The notes under the pieces are model-generated. The model saw only the letters and a program-made list of their open reading frames with translations, made no database searches and was not told the origin of the DNA. Below, piece by piece: positions 36,601 to 49,394 of a DNA stretch of 64,000 nucleotides. This DNA is from Blastomussa wellsi. Its lineage: Eukaryota; Cnidaria; Anthozoa; Scleractinia; Plerogyridae. The translations under genes were made by a program, and so were the position numbers. Position 1 is the stretch's first letter. Each line of letters starts with the position of its first letter. Location of the stretch: NCBI GenBank assembly GCA_947652115.1, contig OX393566.1, positions 22,184,351 to 22,248,350 of the forward strand. The letters are read 5' to 3'.

Positions 36601-39600
36601 AATCTTCTTTGATTTTACCTTTTCCTTGCAAGTTAATTGGATTTAATTTCTAAATAGTTTCATTTTTTGTGACGCAGCATGCGGCAATTGTAGGCATTTC
36701 AATATCTTATCTCTTCCTGTTTTATTTATTCATTCATTATTTACCTATCTTTATTTTGACCTAAAAATATGTATAAGAAAAATGATGAAACTTTTCGATA
36801 CCATCTTTGTGAAATGAATTTGTTCCTTAGAAAGAGAATTAAATATTTTCTTTATTTTTGGTAAGAACCCATTACCAGGAGTAATAATAATTCAAAACTG
36901 GCATATTTTCTACATAAAATTAATTTAAATTCCACTGAGACGTTGTTAGTGTAATGGAGTCATTGTAGTGTTGTTTGCCACGAAGCAACGCGACTTGTGG
37001 CTGATGGTGGTTATTTGATGCAAATTTCAAACAACAGACAGCACGCTGAGCTGAAAGAGGATGTATGCTAATTGTGTTGTTGAAATGTTCTTTCGATTTC
37101 GAAAAAAGTAGGCCATTACAAGACTGCTCTTGCTTAGTTTTTTTCTTGCAAGGCTAATTCTCAAGTCGTTTTCGCAGGGTTCAGGCTATTCCTATCTTCT
37201 TTCAGTGTTGGATGTGATATTTCTTCAAGTTATCCACATCAAAACATCCTTACCTAGAGATGCTGGATATCGCTCAGAAATTAAAGCTTATAAATGCGTT
37301 GTGCAAAGCAGCAGTCTTAATTTCGGCGAAGTGAAGGCACGATTGTTATGATACCTTCACTTTTTAATTAACAGGCAGAGATTCAAAGGCCAGCGGTTCC
37401 GCTATCAGGCCATTTTACCGACGACGAGCAATTGGACTTCGTTGGTTGGTCGCGTGCAAGCACTTGTTCCATGCAGTGAAAAGCGTGTGGCGTGGCTGAC
37501 TTCCAGATTAATTTTTATCTTTCCTATCTTCAGCTACTTGAAATGTGCCAGTTCATGGCAGTTACTTTTTTTAATTTCTTGACAATTGCATGGGGCGAAT
37601 GATTTGGTTTTTGCCTTTGTGTTACACTAGATAGCTACGGTGGTGTCTCGTCTCATGGATGGACTGAAATGAACTTCAGTGTCACACCATTACCGAACAA
37701 CTGAAATGATTCGACACTAGAATATGATGCATACATACATGTAAGTACTGTTTATTTGTAAATTTCCCAGGAAAATTGCATACCAAAATAAATAGCATAC
37801 ATTTTGATTTTTCTCTTTTTATTCTAATTACGCTTTGAACACGCACTTATTGATTTCCACAAGTAATTTGTAATGTTATGGTTAGGCTTGCCGAAGAAAT
37901 TACAGGATAGCGTCACACTAATGTCTCAAAGGTTCTCTCAAATTCTAGTCTCTTACTGCTTAATAGCTGGAAAATACGTAAATTTAGTGACCCAGATACG
38001 AGGACATAAGTCCTTTCGACTCAGCTTCTCGCATAATTCTGAATTAAATAGCATACAAAACTGACATTAATCCTTAACAATTCTAATCAAAGTTCGATTT
38101 TACGGTCAACACAATATAACACACATGAGCCAAAGTTGTTCTTGAATGTAAAAATTATCAGCAGTGCAATAATTTCACATTGGATGGACATAGTTATGGT
38201 ATAGTTAAGAACTACACTGATATTTAGCACGGTGCACTGTGCTTCAATTGATATTAGCCATGGGGTGTAGGTCCTGTGATAAGTGTCTGTCTGTCTGGCG
38301 AATGATCATTATCTACGTAATGAAATTGCGTTTATTCATTTATTCATTTTTTGTTAACACCAAAATAACGTACATCTAAAATTTTCATACTGAAGCAGTG
38401 AAAATTCTAGTAGTGTAACGATTAGCCAGTTGCAATGGGAAATACTGAATGTTCAAATTGTTGCACTATCCATTAATTAATTAATCAAATTGCGAATAAG
38501 TTTTTATTCATCTTGTTATTAACACTGGCCTAACTTTATTACCTCACATTTGATGCTACTTATGCGCTTATTCCACTGCTCAGTAGATATTTGGTACGAA
38601 CATTCATCTTTGATTGGCGACTTATTGCATGGCCATGCAGTCCTGTTGTAGCTCAAAAGCGATGCCAGTTCATTTTCAGGGTAATTTGAAGATGCTGGGT
38701 GACCAAGTGGCATTGCCTCACATATAAATTATTTCGGATATGGTGCACAACTTCGGGGAGATGTATTTAAAAGAAAGATCTTCTTTTCATCTAGAACAAA
38801 AGAAGATAAATCAACCAATTTAACTGGAAAATCAAGATATTCCAGAATTTCATAGATGACTGACAAACGTCACAAGAGATGTTGGTGAAGCCCAACTTAC
38901 CAACTTGTACGGGACAACAGTTTGCTCTCAGACCTGCTTTGTGTATGTGGAAATCAGCTTTCACTTTCAACCACAGCACTTCGTCTATTCGTTGGAAAGA
39001 AGAAGAAAAAAATCTTGAATACTCTACTTAAGTGCTGAGCTAAGCACCAAGCAAAGAGTATGTGTAATTTTGAATTTGTGGTTTTGTTTTTGTTACTTTC
39101 AAGACAATTAAAAACCACATCCATTTAGGAGACGCGGTCTACACGTGGATATAAAACTTTTCTTCGGTGTTTCAACAAATCGTAGAATGTTAACTTAATT
39201 TTGAGGAATTCATCCAGCAACCGATTCTTGTCGCGCCATTTATCAGTGATAGTCTTTTGTCAGGCATGTTTTCGTCCTGCTTAATTTCCTTAATTAGCTG
39301 TCTTGGAATTGCCACCAGTTTTGTGGTTTTTAACAGACAACGTAATTATAGTTTATACACCTGCTAAAACAATTCTTGATCATATTCTTCTGAAAATGTC
39401 TTTGTTGCTAATGGGAAGAGACGTTTATAACAGTTTATCCTGCTGGGTGTAGCTTAGTGGAAATGAATACCACCATTAAAGTTGGTTTTGCAGTTTCTTT
39501 GTTGTCCACTCATAAAATGTTTGTTTACGTTGACATTCCAGGGTTGCTCGATACCCGTAGTTTGGTTTTGTTGTGAATATTTAACCTAAAAAATTCAGGA

Positions 39601-39722
39601 ATTAAATTGTTTTCCACTTTTTCTTACATAATCTGTGCTCCATAGAAACAGCTCTAGATTTCGACCGGAGTCTTACAGTCGGATGTGGAGCCAATAAATG
39701 CTTCAACGCCAAGGACTTTATT

Positions 39723-42700
39723 ATGAGTTTTGAATTATGTCTTGGAAAAAAAGCCATAAACTTTTCACAAAGAACAGTGTTGACCGCTTTCATTGTACTG
39801 GCAATGAATTACGTATTTGCCAATGGCAACTGCAAAAGCCAGGAAAAGGGATCACTAGTCATTATCGGAGTCTTCGATGTCGCCGACACTTCTTCTGTGG
39901 AAGGCTTCGAGAATGCCATCTCACGACATAACTCTTTGAGACAAGAGCAGTGTTTTCTGAGCTTAAAGCACAGAACACTTCTTATCAAAAGCGATTCTAC
40001 TGTTTCTGACTTGATAGACCTTGCTGAAGGGGCATTACAAGGTGGTCCTTGTTTTATGGTCTACGCAGCTGAGGATAACAAAGGAAGGATTGTTCTTGAC
40101 CTTGCAACAAGTTATGGACTTAATGTAATTACAGCCATACAAGAGGTTAGCGCGAGTTTTATTTTTTTAGTAACAATAATACTAGAAAATTCCATTTTAT
40201 TGGAACACTATTTTTCACGGCGGGTTAGTGTCGGGTGAAAACGTATATATTGCGACATAGTTATGTAGTGTTGTGCCTCAAAGATTATAATATCAATCAT
40301 GTGTTCAATTCTTTATGGAAACAGACGTTAGATTGTTTTAATTTTCAATGATGACAAAACCATATACTATAAGAGAAAAGCTTTTTCTTATAAATCCTGC
40401 ATCATTGAGCATATAACCGCGACACCTATAGATACAGCGTGATGCATTGAATCTTACAAAATCCAAATCTGAGTGACTGGAATTGTTTCTGAGTAACGGT
40501 TCTTCGAGTTCAAAATAGTAACTGCACAGTTTGTATAGGTTAAATTTTGGCAAATAGGTTAGACGCTGTTGTAGATGAAAGTGAGAGATGATCATCGCAA
40601 TGAATTTCCAATTTAAGCAATTGGAATAAAGATGCCTCAAAAAATTCAGGGCTTCATTCCAATGTCTTAAATTCAGTGGAAATTCACTACGATGATCATC
40701 TGTCACTTTTATCTATCTACATCCGCAGGTCACAAATGAATTATTTCATATACTTTACGTCATGTTAGACGTTAGTTGAACAATACACGTTAAATGACCT
40801 TTAGCGACACTCTTAAATCTGGAATCAATTTTGAAATCAGAAAATTTCAGTTACTTTTTTATATTCTCTCAACCAAGATAACGATTTGACAAATTCAAGG
40901 GTTGATGCGTGGCTGACGAAAAGCAAAAAAGAACTGCATCGTACATCTTGTTTTCAAATCAAAAGGTATCATATTAAACAATAAAAGGTAGAACACGTGG
41001 ATGCTATGATGAGAACTAAACCTTTCATTACAACGTTGGTGAACTGACCAGCCTACACTCCGTTGTGATTGTTGGAAAAGTTGTTTGAAATTGAAAGAAA
41101 TATTGATTAGAAATATCTATTGAATCAAGTGTCTCCTCAAGCAAAATATGCCTCATCACTACCCACCCACAGCTTTTTGGGGCACCCTTTTAAGGGGCTG
41201 ATTTTAGATGGATCAGCTACTTTCCAGGCATGGCCGTGACTCAAAAAGCACATATTGGTTAACAGCACCTCGCCAATAGGCTATACTCACGATAGCCACC
41301 GTGATGGTTTTTATATTATAATGCAAATTAGCCACGTTGTCTGCAAGGGGCAAACGTTTAAATAATGCCGTTTTCTTGGAAGATCGGCTTGCAAGTATCT
41401 ACGGTGAAAGTCACATTTGAGAGCCAAGTTATGGAATAATTTCATTATAAGGTTAGTTTGAAATAGTTACTCGATACTTTGGCTTGTTAAATACACAAGC
41501 CGGTTTCATTTTATAAAAGCGCCGAACCTGCTTACATGTAAAACTTATAATATTTCCACCAACAAACAGAAACCAAGCCATCGAAAAAATTATCAGACAT
41601 GATCAGAAACGAATTGGAAGTCATCGACTTAGGCTTGTTTGCCCCCTCACAAATCACGTACCTAATTTCGATTACAAGGTAAAAACAAACATGGCGGTTA
41701 TCGTGAATAAGGTCAATTTCAAAACGTTGGCTACGGGTTGATCTGGGACTTCAAGAACAAAGCTAGAACAGTGCCTTATACTGTTAGGATTCGTTTCCCC
41801 CATACATAAAGTTGGTAAGCTTATTTGTGATATTCTCTTGTTTCTCTTGTCAGTTTTCAATGGATTTCCAATATGAAGAGATACATTTCAACTATGACCG
41901 AGCTCTTGTTGCTAGCGTGAACAGAACAACAAGCGCTCAAACTCAGCTTAGCGCCTTGCTGTCGCTCTTCTATACTTTGAACTGGAAAAAATTTGTCGTG
42001 GTTACAGATGACGTGCACGAATCAAGTCGTTTTGTGAATTTACTGGAAGAATCCCTTATTCCGTGGAACTTGGAAATGACAGAGTGGCTGCTTTTCACTT
42101 CGGACTCGTCGCCCGAGGAAATGAGTGATAGATTTTATAAACTAGACAAGGATGCAATCACCATACTCTTAATAACAAACAATCTTAAAATGGCTAACGA
42201 TATCTTTATGGCCAAGGAAACTATATTGCCTTCCTCGTGGATATTTGTGTCTGATTTGGACGTTACAACTTTTACCAACACCTCCTTTCCAGAAAATTTT
42301 TATACCTTGACACCGACATCTTTTCAGGAAATCACAGTTAGTGGTTTTGTGGACGATGCAGTTAGATCAATAAGTCTTGCTCTTGCGAAGAGACGTACAA
42401 GTGAAGTTAACACCTGTCCGAAAATGGATAAAATGCGGAGGTTAGTTGTCAATGTAAACGCCACACCAAAAAAAAAACGATTTTTGTTTCGCCATGACGT
42501 TTGCTTTACGTGGATGTACAGTGGAATCGCAATGTCTCGAGCCTTCGTTTTTAAAAAGCTCGAAGCAAAGGTCGCGATCGCCTCTATTGGATTTGTTTCA
42601 ATTTTGACGCTAATATTTCAAACTCTCCCTTGGAGGCTAGAGAAATCGGATTTCCACAGTGCAGGCCATTTTGTACGCGAGTAAAATATACAAGGAGGCC

Positions 42701-45348
42701 AAAACAAAATAAGCTAACCATAAAGTATCTATTTAGAGTCACTGTAATTTTTCCGCGTGTTATCGGAATCAATGACGAGGGCACTAATCTCAATGACAAA
42801 ACGTCGTAATACTCGACTAAGTCACCTAAGTGCAGTATAGTTGACTTCCGTGTTAAGAAAGTTAATCATCAAAAGTAATACTTGTTTCATTTCATTTTTT
42901 CTTCTTTGCTTACCCAGACTGTTGTCCGAGGTTAATTTCCATGGGTCTTCAGGGCCAGTAAAGTTTGATGACCACGGCGACCGAGTTCCTCTTGGCTATG
43001 ATGTTTGCATGATGGAGTTTGTGGGCGAACGCGATATCGGTGGTATACAATCTCAGATTAACCGGCTTGGCTACTGGTCTAACGACAAGCTTTACATTAC
43101 TGATCAAGGGGACTTACCTCGACTAAGAATCCTGCTGAACGAGTATCCCCCGAATGTGATGTCACAATCAAAAATAGATGGTGAACCGTGCCAATCAAAC
43201 TCCAAACCTTGCAGTAAAATGGTAGAAACTCCGGAAGGAACTAAGAGCATTGAGCGGTGTTGTTATGGCTTTGTCATCGACGTGCTGCAGAGTGTGATTA
43301 ACGAGTATCCTTTCATCCCAGAGTTATTGTTTAGCTTAGATGGTCAGTATGGAATATACGATGAGGGAAACGACACTTGGAATGGGGTAGTGTCGGAACT
43401 GCTTAGCGGCAGAGGAAACGCAAGTTTTGACCTGTACATTAGCTCACGGAGAGCCACGGTTCTCGACTTCACTGAACCATACATGCCATCTGGGATTCGG
43501 CTTTTAGTGAAGGAAAAGGAACGCGAGGACAATCAAATTTATTGGCTCTCTTATCTACGACCCTTCACTCCTCCAGTGTGGCTAACGCTGCTCGGAAGCT
43601 TAGGGGTGATGATCTTCTTTTTGTTCGGAATTGAAAAGATCAGCCCGGTTTACGGATCGACCAAGTTGTTTCATCGTAACCCTTCATTTGGACTTGACAA
43701 CGCTGTTTGTTTTGCTCTCGCTCTTGCATTCGGACGCCCAACAGACGAGTCGAAGCCAACTACGAACGGCGCTCGGCTTTCGTCAGTTGCTTTCGGAATG
43801 GCAATGCTGGTGTTCGTATCGACCTATTCAGCCAATTTGGCAGCTTTTCTCATCGTGGATGATAAAACAACTCCAGTGGAAGACATTTACGATCTCAAGG
43901 TACGCCACTTCTTTTTCCAAACCCAATACCCGATACAATTTATATTTCACTTGAAAGAATTACTGGACAAAATAGCATTCCGGATTTCAACTGAAGGTAT
44001 AGGCTTCATATATATATATACGAAAGACATTCATAAAATAGTTCATAAAGGTTGTTACGTAGAAACATCGAAATTAATTTTCGCATTTGCTTTGGTTTTG
44101 AATTATTATGAGCTTGTAAGCCACTTTCACGTTTTTAATGCCCGCTGCATATATTCATTTCGACCTTTGGATGGATCACTGAATTATTTGTGTCCTTTCC
44201 GACTGACCAGAATGAAACCCAATAGAAAACCACCTAAACCTTATTCCTATTATTTCTAAATAGATTGAGCGACCTCCGGATGGCTTTACGTATGGCACTA
44301 TTGAAGGTTCTTACATGGCCGATTACTTCAAAAACAGCGAAAATGCGTATTTTCGTCACGTCTGGTACCACATGCAGAATAATAATGTAAAAAACCTATC
44401 AGAAGGGGTACAAGCTGTTAGAACAGGGTAGGAAAAGCAATGAAAGCTTAACCTAACATCATATTTGTCTTATTTTATTCCTTTCCTTTTCGTCCATTCA
44501 TTTGGTAAATAAACCTATATCACACATCTTGTATCTTTAGTTCTTCATGTTGAAGTTCATGCCTTTTTAGATTATATGCCGTTTATAACAGAAGGTTCTC
44601 CCAGTTGAGATAATAAACATTTTTTCCAAACAGAAAACCAGAAATAACGATCGTGCTGGGAGCATATCGTGCAAAAATGAAGTTCTCTTAAGACCTGCTG
44701 TTCAAATTCTGGAGTCAACCAATTCTGGAGTTGTTTAAAGCTTTTTTTGCAGGTGTTGTCAGACGTTCAAACACGGGATCGAGTTTGAGTTTACTATTGC
44801 TATTTTTGTTTTAGAAGTTGTCTAGTCAAAACCACAATGTGTAAAAATGAGTATAATTTCAAGTAAGATGTGTCAGGTTTTGATTGTTTCTTTTTTCAAA
44901 CAGGAAACTGGATGTTTTTGTTGCTGATCACGTGGGTCTGGAATACGAATCAATGAATGACCCCTACTGTCATCTCAAGGTTGTTGGCGAACCATTTGCA
45001 ATGTCCGGGGCATCAATTGCCGTAAAAAAAGACAACCCTTTGTTTATTCCTCTCTCGGAAGCACTACAAAAGATAAAAGCCAAAGGGCTAACGGACTATA
45101 TCCAAATGTTTTGGGTTTCAAAGTATTCATGCAAGAGTGAAACTCCAGCCACTCAACTGGAAGTGGCGGATCTTAGTGGACTATTTCTGCAACTAACCAT
45201 TGCAATGATTGCTTGTATATTGGGGACCCTTTGCCATAGAACTTTTCTTTTCCTTTACAATAGAGAAAAGTGTAAACCCGATGGAAATGAGGATGTCGAC
45301 GAAGAAGACCCAAGATGTAGATTTGCACACACAGAAACGCTCGTATGA
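39723..45348 (+). CDS. NMDA-type ionotropic glutamate receptor subunit (GluN1-like), complete
   Basis: Exons 39723-40145, 41854-42440, 42918-43899, 44264-44427, 44904-45348 (TGA); all GT-AG, all phases match, 866 residues. This family forms tetrameric ligand-gated Na+/Ca2+ channels in neuronal membranes. Layout: signal peptide about 18-36, amino-terminal domain to about 345, S1 half with CCYGFVIDVL (about 450) and WNGVVSELLSG, the ligand-carboxylate Arg in SSRRATVLDF (515), M1 about 557-575, pore loop about 597-612, M3 with TYSANLAAF (639-647), S2 half with GVQAVRTGKLDVFVADH, M4, and a short cytosolic tail ending ETLV, a class I PDZ-binding form. CCYGF, ELLSG and the AVR-KLxxF order are most like GluN1. 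Odd: the pore N-site position is Gly (609) followed by Arg, and several pocket residues differ (see findings). Start: first ATG ahead of the signal peptide. Confidence 0.88.
41272..41718. mobile_element. Short relative of the 17297-18572 element
   Basis: Ends TACTCACGATAGCCACCGTG and GGCGGTTATCGTGAATAAGG are inverted, and ATAATGCAAATTAGCC follows the left end. Inner blocks (CACATTTGAGAGCCAA, TGAAATAGTTACTCGATAC) match the reverse complement of 17530-17620. It lies in the first intron of the receptor gene, about 130 bp before exon 2. Confidence 0.7.
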
Positions 45349-45415
45349 AACTATCGCTTTCATAAGCATATGCACGAATATGTTGGCTATCCGTGAATGT
45401 GATTAAAGGTCGTTT

Positions 45416-45590
45416 ATGGACGAAACACCCCACCCACTTGCGGGTTGTCAGCCGTATGAAGATAATGAGAACTCTCAGGAACCGCAGTATGGTGTCTGTG
45501 GTGAAATGGAAAGCATAAAAAATCGCAACCCATATCATTATACTCGGTGTCGTTCATATAGTTCAAGCTTTAGTCTTGTCGCCCAAAGAA
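45416..45590 (+). other. Open frame ending at a good splice donor, downstream of the receptor gene
   Basis: The frame starts MDETPHPLAGCQPYEDNENS, is rich in polar and charged residues, stays open across 45416-45590, and ends CAAAGAAAG followed by GTAGGT, a strong donor. It starts 68 bp after the receptor stop. It could be 3' UTR, an alternative tail exon or an exon of another transcript. No domain is recognised. Confidence 0.25.
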
Positions 45591-46055
45591 AGGTAGGTGC
45601 TGGCCAATAGGCAACAGATGATTCGGTCAGGTTCCTGGATTTTCAGTGTACCGTTGGAATTCCGCCGCATCATTCTTCATTTATCGAGTACTGTGAGATA
45701 TCATGTTATTCAGCTCATCGCCCAATATAAAGTTCTCGCGCGGCGTCGAACTGTCTTACCATGGCATGTGTTAGACGAGAGTAACGTAAAGGAAAAATAG
45801 TAACCTCTTACTAACCGAGCGTGGGAGGGGGGGGGGGGAAGAATTCTAATATTTCAGCAGTAACGTCTCGCTTAGGGCTGTGCATGAAAAAAAGAATTGG
45901 AAGCGTCGCCATCCTTTGATGGCGTTTAGACTGATCGGGTATGAGAAAATCTATATTTGGCCACGTCCAGATTGGTCTTCTTTAGAAAAATAACACGAAC
46001 TTTCCCACTCTTCATATATTCCAGAGTCTTCCCTGGATTTAGGGCCTGGTTACAT

Positions 46056-46176
46056 GGTAAATTTCAACCCGGTTAACCCGGATGAGATTTCAGGCCGGTT
46101 AGCCGGGATGAAAGTTTAGTTCGGTTAGCCCGGATGAGATTCCATCCGGTTAGCCCGGATTAGATTTCAGCCCGGC
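46056..46176. repeat. Minisatellite, about 27 bp unit, four copies
   Basis: Successive units of the form CCGGTTAGCCCGGATGAGAT plus TTCAG with small changes. GGTTA and CCGGAT recur at about 27 bp spacing. Confidence 0.8.
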
Positions 46177-47167
46177 TTCCAGAACTAATCTTCTTAAAAT
46201 TAGGACTCTTCGATTTCATGACGAGAGTTTTCAGGCTTGTCTGAAAATGAAATTTGAAATTCCAGCCCGGGATAAAATTCGGCATTAATCAGGCCCTTTG
46301 AAACTATAATACCTTATTCCAAGCGGTAACTGGTGTTGGAAAAGCAAAATAAAATAATGACTGTAAAAGCCTAAATGTTTATGCTTGGAGGGTTAATTAT
46401 TCACTTAAATTCTCCTATACAGGACATTGCCTTTATTGCATTGTCTATCAATAGCATACATCTTTACAGGGAACACTGGATAAAATATTGTCATTCATTG
46501 TAAAGTGCGTCATCAGGCTTTCCAATAAGGAATCCAGCTGGACTTACTGATTAATAGGAATCCACATTTGACTCCAAGGGTTCCTCTACGAGCTGCAAGT
46601 TAGCTCCGACAAATGTGGTTGACAGCTAGATGGGCTGTTCAAAACGAAACAAAACGTGTGTTTTTGCCACTTCATAAACGAGAAAAGTACTGGGGCGAGT
46701 CTCACATCACAGTCGCTTATGGGACTGTTACTGGGGAGAAAATGGCGTTTCATCTTTTGTTTTTGTTACCAGTAGCAGTCCCACAGGAGATTGCGAGAGA
46801 CGGCCCAGTTTTCCGCTGGCGAAATAAAACAAACGATAAAAATTATATACATATATTAGAAATATAAATAAATGAAATTTGAGTTGAATGACCTCAAATA
46901 GTATACATGACATTGTATGGAAAGAAATGAAACGCTTCTTAGTCATAGAAAATGTCAAAGATGTAAACAAAAGCTTTGCAAACTTTAGAAAGTTTGTTTT
47001 ACCGAGAGATAATAATGTTGAATAAATACTTGAAATATTATTTGCAAGTGCGTTGTTTGTTGTAGCGTATATTTCGATATTTCTTCACAGAAAATAATTA
47101 TTTTTTTCCAGAAAACGAACTAGTTGAATGCAGTTTATTTTTATAGCCAGCTTCCACAGAGACCTTC

Positions 47168-47221
47168 TTTTGGCTCGTCACACAATCTTCTTCGCCGACG
47201 AATGCGTGACGAGCCAAAGAA
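47168..47221. repeat. Short perfect inverted repeat
   Basis: TTTTGGCTCGTCAC (left) pairs with GTGACGAGCCAAAGA (right) with a 25 bp loop. It is either a small hairpin or the remnant core of a fold-back element. Confidence 0.6.
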
Positions 47222-48351
47222 CGTCACTTCCTTTTAATCGTGCATTCTTTGTAATAATGAGCACAACGAAGCAAAGAGAGTAAAAGGAGAAATCTTGAGA
47301 CAATTAAAAATACAAATGGTACCCAAGTACCAATGTACCTAAGCTTTACTTCTCTTTGTTTGGGTGCTCTCCTTAATTTCTAATTTCTTTAATTAATGAG
47401 ATGTTATTATACTCATGATCCGCGTTCGGCAAAAATACTCCACAACCTGAAGAGACTGTCAGGAAACCGCGAGAAACCGGAGACAGAGACATCATTAAGA
47501 TTTTTGTAATTCCCAGCAACAATGGTCGTGAATATAACAGGATCAAACACCGCTAATTAAATTTCAGGATTATGTAAATTAATTGCCTCTTTCCACACTG
47601 AGCCTGAAAAATAAAAAAAATTAAAAAGAAACCAAAGATAAAAACATACAGATGTAAATTACATGCAAATGTATGAGCTAGTCGCGAATAAATCGGACTA
47701 GTTTTTAACAAATTGATCACAAGCTTGTCGCTAGTGTCTGATATATTGACCATACAGTGCACGAAAATTTTCTTGGATTATAGTTAGCTTACGACTGGAT
47801 TCAACTAGAGTCCTTTCAAAATGGTAAGTGTCATGTGAAATTCAGTGATTCATTATACTTTAAGTATCCTGTAATTCTGACGGAGCACTAGAAATATCAG
47901 ATCAGACCGTGTAATCTGAGGCCGTATCAATGAAGTATTTTTTTCACCATATTTCACGGTTAGTTGGCGTGGCTATGTAATCGAGGAGGATTTAGATATC
48001 TCATAAAAGAAACTTATATGACAAAGTTGTATGTGAAAAAATATTTGGTAAACGAGAACTTAAATGTAATGCTATTGTAAAAGTAACAACACCAACCAAG
48101 ATAAAACAGCCGAACCCTCATTGTGAAGTGTTCTTTTTGGTAGTCAAGCTGTCGCTGTCATTTTAGCGACAGTTGGAATCTTTTTAACTATTATCGTAAT
48201 TTTTCTACTGAAGAGAAATGAAAATTGTATGTCACCACCCAGAACCTCTGCTCTGGCATGCTAACATCCCCCTTTCATCACTACACTACCACCTTGGTCC
48301 GCTAGATCTCAAAGAAATTGGATTGTAAAAGGTGAATTTCGCAGTCGCTTA

Positions 48352-48742
48352 GACCGGTTCTCACTAGCGCATAAGCATAATCACAGGCATAAGCATAATC
48401 GAACATGCTTGTTTTTCTCATGACGGCTTGTGCTTACGCTTATGCTTATGTCGCAGTTTTCACAAGTGAGAACGTGGCCGACATAAGCATAAGCATAAGC
48501 TCAAGCCTTTCAATCACATGTCACTTTGACCCAGACTTCTGCGGAAAGTATCACAAGCAAAATGGCGGACGCTATGAAATCTGTAGACGTCTGCCATCTT
48601 GTTTTTAAACATCGAGGAGACCTGCTATCGAGTATTGCGTTAAAAAAAGTATTCTGCGCGTGCGTATGTCTTTATGCTTATGTCGCGGGTGTTCTCACTT
48701 GCTTATGTTTATGCTTATGCAGTTGTGAGAACCAGCCTTTAT
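48352..48742. mobile_element. Fold-back element built of CATAAGCATAAG repeats
   Basis: The ends GACCGGTTCTCACTAGCGCA and GTTGTGAGAACCAGCC are inverted. Inside, GCATAAGCATAAtype and GCTTATGCTTATG-type units recur in both orientations, plus an inner GGCGGACG...CGTCTGCC pair. Non-coding; upstream of the first K2P gene. Confidence 0.75.
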
Positions 48743-49089
48743 AAGGCAAACTCCCCCTTGTCCCTTTTTCTGGTGGATTTCGTTTTAGTAAAAAGCAGTG
48801 ATATGGTAAAATAATTGGTGGAAGTTGAGGTTGCCGTTTCATGCGGTATGAAATATTGGAATTGCGATGGTCAACGAAAAAGCATGTGTATGGTGAGCGC
48901 TTCAGTCTATCACGAAGTTACAACCATTGCCTCGACCTACAATCCTATCCTAAACTACAAACATCGTCCATTCCGAATAGTTTACGAAAAGGAAACATAC
49001 ATCTCCGAATTCGAAAGAAGTCATTTTTAAATGCGTGATCCTTTTGGTGACAGTAATGAACAGCCTGTACCTTGCTCATTGATACTTGG

Positions 49090-49227
49090 CCGGGGCGGAT
49101 CCAGGATGTTTCTTAGGAGGCGGTGCACCACTAAGGAATGACGTAACTGACGGGTGACGTAGAACATTAGGTCATCCCAGGGAGGGTTGCGCACCCCCTG
49201 CACCCTCCTCCTAGATCCGCCCCTGCT
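49090..49227. mobile_element. hAT-like MITE (GGGGCGGATCC ends)
   Basis: Left GGGGCGGATCCAGGAT with TTAGGAGG, right CCTCCTAGATCCGCCCC, inverted, with a 90 bp core. CAGGGGCGGATC is the form of terminal repeat often seen in hAT-type non-autonomous elements; that class is inferred from the ends only. Confidence 0.65.
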
Positions 49228-49394
49228 TGGGCATTTAAACTGGAATTATGCTTATTGTACGAGGTCATAATCTTATATAAACAAGGCAAAGAATATTTTC
49301 CCATTCAAAGGAGCCAAAAGCAAATTTAAATATTTTCTAATATTTAGAGAATGGCTCATAAGGTTATGTTACCAACTGTGGTTGGACCACATCA

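Larger units (their letters stand above)
29461..39722. other. 10 kb intergenic region between DEG/ENaC and NMDA-type receptor genes
   Basis: Divergent spacer holding the upstream flanks of both genes. It contains the dispersed repeats and inverted repeat listed separately (31441-33690), AT-rich sequence from 33700 to 39700, and a CAATCAGAGCGCGCGC repeat motif near 30398. I see no exon with recognisable domain content, apart from the weak candidates at 30073-30303 and 36204-36455. Confidence 0.6.

Noticed and set aside
39602..39793. Minus-strand frame opposite the receptor signal peptide
   Set aside because: Shadow of the plus-strand first exon.
42441..42684. Continuation of the receptor exon 2 frame
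   Set aside because: The frame runs past a GTTAGT donor; the downstream residues lose receptor similarity, while exon 3 joins in phase.
43900..44259. Continuation of the receptor exon 3 frame
   Set aside because: The frame reads through a GTACGC donor into AT-rich intron; the S2 half resumes at 44264 in correct phase.
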